Source: CAZHFW01 sp964531675 (GTDB lineage Bacteria > Planctomycetota > Phycisphaerae > Phycisphaerales > UBA1924). Taken from it: a stretch of DNA of 41,347 bases. A program made the translations under genes and the position numbers. Within the stretch, counting starts at the first letter, position 1; every line of letters starts with the position of its first letter. The notes below the pieces were generated by a model that saw only the letters and a program-made list of their open reading frames with translations, was not told the DNA's origin and did not search any database. This document shows, in pieces, positions 24,165 through 31,720 of this stretch. The DNA lies in the NCBI GenBank assembly GCA_964531675.1, contig CAZHFW010000031.1, positions 1-41,347 on the forward strand, given 5' to 3'.

Positions 24165-25370
24165 CTAGTGGTTGAGCTTGACCATCTGCCACATCGGGAG
24201 GAAGACCGACAGCGCCACCAGCAGCACGATGCAAGCCAGCGCCAGGGTGAGCAGCGGCTCGATAATCGTGTTGATGTTCTTGGTCAGGTGCCCCGCTTCG
24301 GCGTCGTAGTGCCGCGCGATGATCCCGCAGGCCTTGGAAACCTCCGCGGAGTCCTTGCCGGCGCCGATCAGCCGCCTGGCGAAGCTGGGGAGCTGCTCGC
24401 TCCGCTTGATCACGTCGCCGAGCTGGTCGCCCTGGCGGAGGCGGTCGGCCATCTCCTCGCACTCGATCGCGAACAGGGGTCTTCCCGTGGACCTGCCGCT
24501 CATCTCGAGCGACTCGATGACGCCCAGTCCCGAGCCAAGACCGATGCTGAACACGCGGGCAAAGCGCCCCGCGGTGACCGCCTGCAGAATCCGCCCCACG
24601 TATGGGGACCGGTACGCGACGCCCTCCAGGAAGTGCCTCCCGGGCGTGCTGCGCCACGCGACGATCAGAGACGTCACCGCGCCCGCGACCACGCTGCCGT
24701 AGATGTACCAGTACTGGCGGACCGACATCCCCAGCCCCTGGATCATCCGCGTGACCAGCGGCATCTTCACGTCATGGCTCGCGAACGTCTGCGCAAACCG
24801 CGGCACGACGAACACGACGATCACGCTCACCGCGATCGCGACCACCGCGAGCACGATGACCGGATACGTCAACGCCCGCTTGACCTGCTGGGAAGTCTCG
24901 ATCTGCTTCTCGAGCATGTCCGCCAGATGGAGCGTGACCTGCGCCAGATTGCCGCTCTTCTCGGCCGCCCGCATCGTCTCGATGTAGATATCACCGAACA
25001 CGCCGCGATGCTTCTCGAAAGCCTGACTGACCGGCGAGCCTGATTCGATCGCGGTCGCGATCTCCAGGATCATCGCCCTCATCTCGGGCTTGGACTCGTG
25101 CTCCGCGATGGACAAAAGCCCTCGCCCGAGCGGAATGCGTGCCTCGACCAGCACGGAGAGCTCGCGCGTGAGCGCCGCGATGTCCTTGAGCTTGGCCTTC
25201 TGATGGCTGAACAGGGGCCCGCGTTCGGCGACCCGGACCACGCGCGTCGCGGTCAGGCCCTCGGCCTTGAGCCGGCGCATCGCGTCCTGCTCGCACTCTC
25301 CACGGATGGCGCCCGAGCGGAGCTCGCCCGAGGCGTCAAAGGCCGTGTACTTGAACTCGTGCATCGACAT
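24165..25370 (-). CDS. gspF: GspF/PilC-like inner-membrane platform protein
   Basis: A 401-residue protein of full family length. It has two T2SSF domains: first about 70-190 (LTRELSVLVEARIPLGRGL), second about 270-395 (ARVFSIGLGSGLGVIESLEM, IIEPLLTLALACIVLLVAL). Membrane segments lie near 170-190, 220-240 and 375-395. The N-terminus FKYTAFDASGELRSGAI is diagnostic. It anchors the assembly ATPase and pseudopilus. It lies 11 bp after the ATPase gene. Confidence 0.93.
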   Translation of the reverse strand: MSMHEFKYTAFDASGELRSGAIRGECEQDAMRRLKAEGLTATRVVRVAERGPLFSHQKAKLKDIAALTRELSVLVEARIPLGRGLLSIAEHESKPEMRAMILEIATAIESGSPVSQAFEKHRGVFGDIYIETMRAAEKSGNLAQVTLHLADMLEKQIETSQQVKRALTYPVIVLAVVAIAVSVIVVFVVPRFAQTFASHDVKMPLVTRMIQGLGMSVRQYWYIYGSVVAGAVTSLIVAWRSTPGRHFLEGVAYRSPYVGRILQAVTAGRFARVFSIGLGSGLGVIESLEMSGRSTGRPLFAIECEEMADRLRQGDQLGDVIKRSEQLPSFARRLIGAGKDSAEVSKACGIIARHYDAEAGHLTKNINTIIEPLLTLALACIVLLVALSVFLPMWQMVKLNH

Positions 25371-25381
25371 GGTTCACCCAA

Positions 25382-27073
25382 TCACGCCGCCAGGCGGTGT
25401 TCCGCCGAGGACTCGACCTGCTGCTCCTCGAATGTCGCCCGCAGCTTGAGCAGTTCTCCGACCGGGATCATGCCGTCGCGAGCCTTCTCCACGCCGTCGT
25501 CCCAGATCGAGCGCATGCCCTCCTGCCCCGCTGCTGCCCGGATCTCGCTCGAGGTCGCGTTGGACTCGATGAGCCGGCGCACGCGGCTGGTCATCCGCAT
25601 CATCTCGTAGACGCCCAGGCGGCCGCGGACTCCCGTGTTCACGCACGCCGCGCAGCCCGCGCCCACGCGGAAGCCCTTGGAGCCCTCGGGCAGACCCAGG
25701 AGCTTGATCTCATCCGCGGTCGGGCTGAACGGCATCGCGCACTGCTCGCACACGCGCCGCACAAGCCGCTGCGCGATCGCGCAAAGCAGCGCGTTGTTGA
25801 TGGCGAATCCCGGGACGTCAAAGTCGCGCAGACGCGCCACCGAACCGACCGCGTCGTTGGTGTGCAAGGTCGAGAAGACCAGGTGGCCCGTCAGCGCCGC
25901 CTGAACCGCGATCTTGGCGGTCTCCTGGTCGCGGATTTCGCCGACCAGCACGATGTCGGGGTCCTGACGAAGCACGCTGCGCAGGGCGCTGGCGAACGTC
26001 AGGCCGATCTCCGAGTTGACCTGGATCTGACGGATCATCGGGAGACGCACCTCGACCGGATCCTCGATGGTCATGATGTTCCGGTCGGGCGAGTTGATGC
26101 TCGCCAGCGCCGTGTACAGAGTCGTCGTCTTGCCCGAGCCCGTGGGACCGGTGACCAGGATCATGCCGTTGGGCTTGGTGATGGCCTCGCGGTACCAGCC
26201 CGCGACGTCGGTGGGCATGCCCAGCGCGTCGATCGTGCCGATGGTCGCCGCCGAGCGCAAGAGACGCATGACGACGTTCTCGCCATGGATCGTCGGGACG
26301 AGGCTCAGGCGAACGTCCACGGACTGTCCGCGGTGGACGTACCTGAACTTGCCGTCCTGAGGCTTGCGCGTCTGGGTCAGGTCGAGCTTGGCCATGACCT
26401 TGAGGCGCTGGACGATGCCCGCGTGGGCGGCGCGGCCCGGCGCCTGCTGGCTCCGGAGCACGCCGTCGATGCGGTAGCGCAGGTGCACGTCGTGCTCATC
26501 CGGATTGACGTGCACGTCGCTCGACCCCTGGTCGATGGCCGCCGCGAGGATCTGGTTCACCGCCGCCACGATGGGCTCGTCGCCCGTCGCCAGGTCTTCA
26601 TCGCGTGCGCCGACCGGAGCGCCATCGGCGATCGTCTCGGCCATGGAGTACGCGCGAGCGACCAGTGCGCGGAGGTGATCCGCATCCGCGATGACCGGAT
26701 CCACTTCGAGCTTGGTGATCTGGCGGACCTGGTCGATCGTCTGCAGGTTGAGCGGATCGAGCATCGCCACGGTCGCGACGTCATCCACGACGCAGAGCGG
26801 GAACACCGTCAGGCGCTCCGCGATCGCCTTGGGAATCAGGCGTGAGTTGCGGATGTCGATCTCGAAGTTCGCGATGTCGACGAACGGGTATTCGCAGATC
26901 TTGGCCTTGGCGATCGCGAGCTTGCGCGAAGAGACGATACCCAGCGCCGAAAGCGAGCTGACCACGTCCCCGCCGCTGGCCGCGGCGTTCTCTTCGGCGC
27001 GCTTGACGTCGGCCTCGCTGATCACGCCGTCCGCCAGCAGCGTCCGCACGATGAACTGATTCGAGTCAAGCAT
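25382..27073 (-). CDS. gspE: GspE/PilB-type assembly ATPase
   Basis: A 563-residue secretion ATPase. The N-terminal GspE N1/MshE-type domain (about 1-150) includes LIPKAIAERLTVFPL. The catalytic half has DIHVNP-like SSDVHVNPDE (184-193), Walker A GPTGSGKT (309-316), the Asp box IEDPVE, Walker B DIVLVGEIRD (373-382), the His box STLHTNDAVG (401-410), and a zinc tetracysteine C442-x2-C445 ... C474-x2-C477. It powers pseudopilus assembly from the cytoplasm. Its ATG overlaps the PilZ gene by 8 bp. Confidence 0.95.
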   Translation of the reverse strand: MLDSNQFIVRTLLADGVISEADVKRAEENAAASGGDVVSSLSALGIVSSRKLAIAKAKICEYPFVDIANFEIDIRNSRLIPKAIAERLTVFPLCVVDDVATVAMLDPLNLQTIDQVRQITKLEVDPVIADADHLRALVARAYSMAETIADGAPVGARDEDLATGDEPIVAAVNQILAAAIDQGSSDVHVNPDEHDVHLRYRIDGVLRSQQAPGRAAHAGIVQRLKVMAKLDLTQTRKPQDGKFRYVHRGQSVDVRLSLVPTIHGENVVMRLLRSAATIGTIDALGMPTDVAGWYREAITKPNGMILVTGPTGSGKTTTLYTALASINSPDRNIMTIEDPVEVRLPMIRQIQVNSEIGLTFASALRSVLRQDPDIVLVGEIRDQETAKIAVQAALTGHLVFSTLHTNDAVGSVARLRDFDVPGFAINNALLCAIAQRLVRRVCEQCAMPFSPTADEIKLLGLPEGSKGFRVGAGCAACVNTGVRGRLGVYEMMRMTSRVRRLIESNATSSEIRAAAGQEGMRSIWDDGVEKARDGMIPVGELLKLRATFEEQQVESSAEHRLAA

Positions 27074-27497
27074 GGGGAGCCCCCACTTCCGTCGCGGCGG
27101 GGTCGCCGAGTCTGGCGAGCAGCTCCGCGAGCTGGCTCCGTGCTTCCGAGGTCAGAGGCTGCACGAACGCGGTTCCGATGAGATAGGCGGGCCTGCGATC
27201 CGTCATGGTGACGCGCATCACGCGGATGTTGGCGTCGAGCAGCACGCGATGCGGCGCTTCCGGCCCGACGATCTGAAGACGCAGAATGCACCGGCGCGGC
27301 AGCCAGACGCTGGTCATGAACCCCACGCCGCCGGCGCTGAAGTCCACTACGTCGGCTTCCAGCCATCCGTCGCGGGCGCCGGAGGCGGCGCTGAGCCGCA
27401 CGAGTCCGGCGTGATCACGGGAGACCGCGACGCGGGCCCGCATCGCCACGTCGTGGCGCGCCGATCGACGCACAATCAACCCCTGATCTTGGCTCAC
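27066..27497 (-). CDS. PilZ-domain protein heading the secretion operon
   Basis: A 143-residue protein. It has the c-di-GMP-binding pattern: RRSAR at 10-14 and D52-x-S54-x2-G57 in VVDFSAGGVGF, then a beta-barrel (RRCILRLQIVG, RVMRVTMTDRRPAYLIGTAF). It is the first gene of the operon and translationally coupled to the ATPase, so c-di-GMP may control the machine (inference). The start GTG 27495-27497 has AGGGAG 7 nt upstream; the longer frame to 27635 has no homology and is rejected. The 27498-27660 interval contains its promoter region, where I cannot fix a convincing -35/-10. Confidence 0.8.
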   Translation of the reverse strand: MSQDQGLIVRRSARHDVAMRARVAVSRDHAGLVRLSAASGARDGWLEADVVDFSAGGVGFMTSVWLPRRCILRLQIVGPEAPHRVLLDANIRVMRVTMTDRRPAYLIGTAFVQPLTSEARSQLAELLARLGDPAATEVGAPHA

Positions 27498-27636
27498 GTC
27501 GGAACTCCCTGAATCTCCGGCCCACAAGGCCGGCTCCGGCCCTTGTCGGCGTTCCGAGAAGCCCGTTTCACCGGTTTTCGGGATCTGTCGCAAATTTTCG
27601 TGTTTCGTTCGGGTGCCTGAACGGAACCGCTGCATA

Positions 27637-27664
27637 TTGCCTTTGTCAGGGTCAGGTCTACAGT
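27637..27664 (+). promoter_or_regulatory. Promoter candidate for rpsB (TTGCCT, 16 bp, TACAGT)
   Basis: -35 TTGCCT at 27637-27642, 16-bp spacer, -10 TACAGT at 27659-27664. The predicted start near 27671 coincides with the foot of a strong hairpin, leaving a leader of about 185 nt. Confidence 0.5.
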
Positions 27665-27667
27665 TGC

Positions 27668-27855
27668 GTCCCGCAGCGAGGGTTGTCGTTGCGGGCGCCC
27701 ATCCCCGGTGGAATCCGGGAAGGCGGCTCTCTCTCCGCCCCGCTCTTTGAGCGGAGCACCCACGAAGCGCCCTTGTGCGGGTGGCTCAGGATGCTCAAGC
27801 ATCCCCGAGCACAACCCCCTCCGCCGGTGTCGCTGATTCTCGAAAGGCCCATCCA
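27668..27855 (+). promoter_or_regulatory. Structured rpsB leader (candidate ribosomal protein leader)
   Basis: The leader is dense in stem-loops: a 10-bp stem at 27670-27679/27686-27695 (CCCGCAGCGA with TCGTTGCGGG, one G-T); GGCGG 27722-27726 / CCGCC 27735-27739; CCGCTC-TTT-GAGCGG 27740-27754; and GGATGC-TCAA-GCATCC 27789-27804 closed further by GCTC/GAGC. This last element sits about 45 nt before the start codon and could be the S2 recognition element for autogenous control. It does not match a leader motif I know from other phyla. Confidence 0.5.
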
Positions 27856-28695
27856 ATGGCCAACACGCTCGTTCAGGATCTCATTGAGGCTGGCATTCAC
27901 TTCGGCCAGCGCGCCAGCAACTGGAACCCGCGCATGGGGCCGTTCATCTACGGCAAGCGCAACGGGATCCACATCATCGACATCAAGGAGACCGTCAAGG
28001 GCCTCCTGCTCGCCAAGAAGTACATCTCCAAGGTCGTCGCTGAGGGCCAGGACGTGTGCTTCGTCGGCACCAAGCGCCAGGCCAAGAGCGTCCTGGAGAC
28101 CCGCGTCGCGGACGTCAAGATGCACTACGTCACCGAGCGTTGGCTGGGCGGCACGCTGACCAACTTCCGCACCATCCGCCAGCGCCTCAAGCGCCTCGAT
28201 GAGCTCGACGCCATCGAGTCGAGCGACAACTTCGCGAGCTACTCCAAGAAGATGGAGTCCCAGCTCAAGCGCGAGCAGAAGAAGATCAAGCGCAACCTCG
28301 ACGGCATCCGTCGCATGGAGAAGCTCCCGGGCGTCCTGGTCGTCATCGACGTGAAGCGCGAGCTCACGGCGCTGAAGGAAGCCAAGAAGCTCGGCATCCC
28401 GACGATCTGCCTCATCGACACCGACGGCGATCCGGACGTCGCGGACATCGCGATCCCGGGCAACGACGACTCGATGCGTTCCATCGACGTGGTCATCCGC
28501 GAGCTCTGCCTGGCCATCGCCGAAGGCCGCCAGCAGCGCCAGCTGACCCAGGGCACCGCCGGCGACAAGGGTGGCGATTCCGGTGCGGGCGATCAGCCCC
28601 GCCGCTCGCGTCGCGCTCAGTTCCGCGCTGACGATGCTCAGGGCCCCGCCGATGAAGGCCGTCGCGCCCCCGAGGCCGCGCCGACCCAGGCCTGA
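27856..28695 (+). CDS. rpsB: 30S ribosomal protein S2
   Basis: A 279-residue S2: LIEAGIHFGQRASNWNPRMGPFIYG, then KYISKVVAEGQDVCFVGTKRQA, WLGGTLTNFRTIRQRL, and PGVLVVIDVKREL. The last about 35 residues are a polar Arg/Ala/Asp-rich tail beyond the conserved core (RRSRRAQFRADDAQGP). The ATG at 27856 is set by homology; the ribosome site is weak (GAAAGG 9 nt upstream), consistent with control through the structured leader. It is followed by tsf after 141 bp containing a terminator-like hairpin. Confidence 0.97.
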   Translation: MANTLVQDLIEAGIHFGQRASNWNPRMGPFIYGKRNGIHIIDIKETVKGLLLAKKYISKVVAEGQDVCFVGTKRQAKSVLETRVADVKMHYVTERWLGGTLTNFRTIRQRLKRLDELDAIESSDNFASYSKKMESQLKREQKKIKRNLDGIRRMEKLPGVLVVIDVKRELTALKEAKKLGIPTICLIDTDGDPDVADIAIPGNDDSMRSIDVVIRELCLAIAEGRQQRQLTQGTAGDKGGDSGAGDQPRRSRRAQFRADDAQGPADEGRRAPEAAPTQA

Positions 28696-28708
28696 TCACC
28701 GATCCGCC

Positions 28709-28770
28709 ACGCCGGCGTCGGAAATCCTGACCCCCCAAGCGCCGGCGTGACGAACGCCGGCGCGTTTATT
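28709..28770 (+). terminator. Attenuator-like terminator between rpsB and tsf
   Basis: GCGCCGGCGT (28739-28748) pairs perfectly over 10 bp with ACGCCGGCGC (28754-28763), followed by GTTTATT: an intrinsic terminator. An upstream ACGCCGGCGT (28709-28718) can pair equally well with 28739-28748, which would prevent the terminator. A direct repeat TGACCCCCCAA flanks the hairpin (28728-28738 and 28770-28780). Confidence 0.65.
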
Positions 28771-28836
28771 GACCCCCCAATCGATTCCCACGATCCCCAC
28801 GCGGCGGCACGCCGCCCAACCCGAGAGAACAAAGCC

Positions 28837-29652
28837 ATGGCCGAGATCAGCTCCAAAGACGTGATGGCCCTCCGCAACCGCACCAACCTTCCCATGATGG
28901 ATTGCAAGGCCGCCCTCAACGAGGCCGGCGGGGACATGGACAAGGCCGAGGAGCTCCTCCGCAAGAAGCTCAAGGGCAAGATGGACACCCGCACCGACCG
29001 CGCCGCCGGCGAAGGCCGCATCGGCATCCTCATCGCCTCCGACAACTCCGCCGCCTCGATCGTCGAGGTCCGCGCCGAGACCGACTTCACCGCCAAGACC
29101 GAGAAGTTCGCGGGCGCGGTCGCCAAGTGCGCCGAGATCGTCATGAAGGGCGCCGAGGGCGCCACCGCTGGCAACGACGCCACCAAGGCCGCAGTTGACG
29201 AGGTCCGCATCTCCACCGGCGAGAACTGCTCCTTCGCCCGCGGGCACAAGCTCACCGGCGGCGGCGGCAAGCACTTTGGCCAGTACATCCACCACGACGG
29301 CAAGACCGGCGTGCTCATCCTCGCCGAGGGCGCGATCGACAACGACACGCTCTCCAAGGTCTGCATGCACATCACCGCCGCCGTGCCGCGCCCGGTCGGC
29401 GTCTCCTCCAATGACATCCCGGCCGACATCGTCGAGAAGGAGCGCAAGTTCCGCATCGACCAGGCCATGGAGTCGGGCAAGCCCAAGGAGATCGCCGAGA
29501 AGATGGTCGAGGGCGGGATGCGCAAGTTCTTCGAAGAGGTCGCCCTCCTCGAGCAGCCCTACATCATGGACCCCACCAAGAAGGTCAAGGACATCGTTGG
29601 CGGCGCCAAGGTCATCAAGTTCGTCCGCTGGGCCGTCGGCGAGACCCACTAA
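28837..29652 (+). CDS. tsf: Elongation factor Ts
   Basis: A 271-residue EF-Ts. The N-terminal UBA-like domain has VMALRNRTNLPMMDCKAALNEAGGDMDKA (the EF-Ts signature region). The core has EGRIGILIASDN, VEVRAETDFTAKTEKF, and the tail RKFFEEVALLEQPYIMDP. It exchanges GDP on EF-Tu. The ATG at 28837 is chosen on homology with GAGAGAAC upstream; the frame is open to 28747 but without homology. The order rpsB-tsf is the usual bacterial arrangement. A strong terminator follows. Confidence 0.97.
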   Translation: MAEISSKDVMALRNRTNLPMMDCKAALNEAGGDMDKAEELLRKKLKGKMDTRTDRAAGEGRIGILIASDNSAASIVEVRAETDFTAKTEKFAGAVAKCAEIVMKGAEGATAGNDATKAAVDEVRISTGENCSFARGHKLTGGGGKHFGQYIHHDGKTGVLILAEGAIDNDTLSKVCMHITAAVPRPVGVSSNDIPADIVEKERKFRIDQAMESGKPKEIAEKMVEGGMRKFFEEVALLEQPYIMDPTKKVKDIVGGAKVIKFVRWAVGETH

Positions 29653-29677
29653 GACAAGCCCCAGTCCGTTTCACCAA

Positions 29678-29706
29678 AGAGCCCCGCCACGTGCGGGGCT
29701 CTTTTT
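29678..29706 (+). terminator. Intrinsic terminator after tsf
   Basis: A 10-bp stem AGAGCCCCGC (29678-29687) / GCGGGGCTCT (29693-29702), then TTTTCG. On the minus strand it is followed by TTTGGTG and may also end the Gfo/Idh/MocA gene. Confidence 0.9.
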
Positions 29707-29740
29707 CGTTTCAGGAGTCTGTCTCGCCGACCCGTGTTCT

Positions 29741-30874
29741 TCAGCGGCCAGGCTTGCCAACCTGCGTGCGGGCCCGATCAAGGATGTCCACCGCGACCAG
29801 GTTCATCTCGAGGCTTGAGAGCGGATCAACGTTGCACTCGCCGCGCACCACCCGCTGCAGATACGCCCACTCGTCCTGAAGCTCAGGAGGCTTGGCCTCA
29901 GGCTTAACGGGCTCGAGCGGCCCATTCTCCCGGCGCGTCCACAGCGCATCCCACTTGGCGGCATGGATCGACCCCTTCTCCGTGAAGAAGTCCGCCTCCT
30001 TGTTGTCATGCGTCCACGCCCACGAGGCCTGGATGACCGCGGTCGCTCCGGGATACGTCAGGACAATCGTCGCGTCGTCGTCAACATTCGGATAGATCAA
30101 CGGCTTGATCGTCGTCGCCGACGCCACCACCGAGGTCGGACGCTGGCCATCCATGAACCACGTCGCCAGGACCGCGCCGTAGCACCCGAAGTCCACGATC
30201 GCCCCGCCGCCATTGGCTTGCGGATCGGTGAGCCAGCCAAGGAACTCCTGGGCGCAGCCGATCTCCTTGGGGCCCTTGTGACCATGCCGGAAGACCATCT
30301 TGCGCAGCGGTGCGAACGCTCCATCCTCGATGAGCTTCTTGGCTTCCCGAACCGACGCGTACCAGCTCGTCTCGTAGTTCGTGAGCACCAGGATGCCATG
30401 CTGTCTGGCGAGCTTCGCCATCCGCTCCGCATCGACGTTCGAGAACGCCAGAGGCTTCTCGACCAGCACATGAATGCCGCGCGGCGCGCACGCCTCCACC
30501 GCGGCGAGATGCTCGCGGATCGAGTTCATCACGCTGACCGCCTCAGGCTTGGCCTTCTCGAGCATCTCCTGGGTGGAGGCGAAGTACAACGACTCGGGCA
30601 GGTCGTATTTCTTGGCGAGACGATCGAACAGCGCCCGATTTGGTTCGGCGATCCCGACGATCTGCACGTCACCCCGCTTGCCCGCCGCGAGCACGCCCTC
30701 GACGTGCCCATGCGTCATTCCGATGACGCCGATCTGCAATGGGCCGGTCCGCGTGGACTTCACGAACGATTCAGGCTCAGGCATGCTCTGGACCGGCTGA
30801 GTCTCGCCCCCAAAGCACGAGCCCGCCAAGCCCATCAGCATCGCCGCAAGCCACATCCAGTTCGGATGCTCCAT
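29741..30874 (-). CDS. Exported Gfo/Idh/MocA family oxidoreductase
   Basis: A 377-residue protein. It begins with a hydrophobic export signal (MWLAAMLMGLAGSCFGGETQ); C20 makes it a possible lipoprotein although the -3 residue is Ala rather than Leu. The Rossmann part begins at about 46 (LQIGVIGMTHGHVEG), lacking the standard GxGxxG spacing. The conserved EKP motif is at 139-141 (HVLVEKPLAFSN). The C-terminal GFO_IDH_MocA domain includes GGGAIVDFGCYGA. Such enzymes act on sugars or cyclitols with NAD(P); exported versions are common in planctomycetes. The ATG at 30874 has GGGAGGG upstream and follows the SDR gene by 21 bp, a likely two-gene operon. Confidence 0.85.
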   Translation of the reverse strand: MEHPNWMWLAAMLMGLAGSCFGGETQPVQSMPEPESFVKSTRTGPLQIGVIGMTHGHVEGVLAAGKRGDVQIVGIAEPNRALFDRLAKKYDLPESLYFASTQEMLEKAKPEAVSVMNSIREHLAAVEACAPRGIHVLVEKPLAFSNVDAERMAKLARQHGILVLTNYETSWYASVREAKKLIEDGAFAPLRKMVFRHGHKGPKEIGCAQEFLGWLTDPQANGGGAIVDFGCYGAVLATWFMDGQRPTSVVASATTIKPLIYPNVDDDATIVLTYPGATAVIQASWAWTHDNKEADFFTEKGSIHAAKWDALWTRRENGPLEPVKPEAKPPELQDEWAYLQRVVRGECNVDPLSSLEMNLVAVDILDRARTQVGKPGR

Positions 30875-30895
30875 CGCAAGGCCCTCCCGACGTGT

Positions 30896-31609
30896 TTACT
30901 GACCGCTCGGCACAGGGATCGTCTCTCCGCTGGCCGCGCCAGTCCGCCCGGTCACGCACTCCACCACCACCGCCGCCACCGCTTCGGGCGTCAACGTCTG
31001 ACTCTTGGGGAGCATCTCCTCGCTCACGATGCTGCGCAGCATCTCCGTTTCCACCGCGCCCGGCGCCACCGCGTAGGCCCGGACGCCGCTCAGCCCCCGC
31101 GCCTTGGCCTGGTTCGCGATCGACTTGGCCATCACGTTCACAGCGCCCTTGGCCGCGGCATACGCGAACAGGCTCGGGAACGGATCGATCGTCGCCATCG
31201 ACGAGATGTTCACGACGCACCCCTCGCGCTGCCGCTCGAACACGGGCCATACCGCTTCGATCATCGCCATCGGGCCCAGGGTGTTCACCGCCAGCACGTC
31301 CCGCGCCATCGCCTCGCTGGTCTGTCCAATCAGCGCCGCGGGCGCCAGCCCCGCGTTGTTCACCACCGCGTCAATCCGTCCGAACTGATCCATCGCGGCC
31401 CGCACGACCGCCGCCGCGGCGTTCCAGTCCGCAACATCCTCGGCCACAATCAGGCTCGTCCCCGCCTGGAGCAGTCCCGCGGTCTCTTCCAAGCGGTCCC
31501 GGCGTCTGCCCACCAGCACGAGCCGGTACCCCACCGCCCCGAGCCCGATCGCCGTGGCCCGCCCGATTCCCGACCCCGCCCCGGTCACAATCGCGACCTT
31601 GTTCGTCAT
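30896..31609 (-). CDS. Short-chain dehydrogenase/reductase
   Basis: A 237-residue classical SDR: cofactor loop TGAGSGIG (9-16), NNAG (84-87), catalytic Ser137, Tyr150 and Lys154 in YAAAK. R35-R37 after the second strand (VGRRRDRLE) suggest NADP preference. The substrate is not inferable. The ATG at 31609 is fixed by homology; the longer frame to 31687 is rejected. There is no Shine-Dalgarno; TACATT sits 6 nt upstream. It heads a probable operon with the Gfo/Idh/MocA-like gene and is divergent from the solute-binding protein gene. Confidence 0.9.
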   Translation of the reverse strand: MTNKVAIVTGAGSGIGRATAIGLGAVGYRLVLVGRRRDRLEETAGLLQAGTSLIVAEDVADWNAAAAVVRAAMDQFGRIDAVVNNAGLAPAALIGQTSEAMARDVLAVNTLGPMAMIEAVWPVFERQREGCVVNISSMATIDPFPSLFAYAAAKGAVNVMAKSIANQAKARGLSGVRAYAVAPGAVETEMLRSIVSEEMLPKSQTLTPEAVAAVVVECVTGRTGAASGETIPVPSGQ

Positions 31610-31615
31610 GCCCGC

Positions 31616-31621
31616 AATGTA
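31616..31621 (-). promoter_or_regulatory. -10-like hexamer TACATT, leaderless start of the SDR gene
   Basis: TACATT (minus) is separated by exactly 6 nt from the ATG at 31609. There is no ribosome site and no clear -35. Confidence 0.4.
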
Positions 31622-31706
31622 TCCACCGCCGCATCCAGAAGCCGGACCTGAGTCCGCGAAGGTCCGGCTCCGGACATCGCTCCCCACCCCGGCCGCCCGG
31701 GCACCT

Positions 31707-31712
31707 TACACT
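31707..31712 (+). promoter_or_regulatory. -10-like hexamer TACACT just before the solute-binding protein gene
   Basis: TACACT is separated by 8 nt from the ATG at 31721, with no Shine-Dalgarno, consistent with a leaderless or near-leaderless mRNA. It is 85 bp from the divergent SDR hexamer. Confidence 0.35.
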
Positions 31713-31720
31713 CCCCGCCG

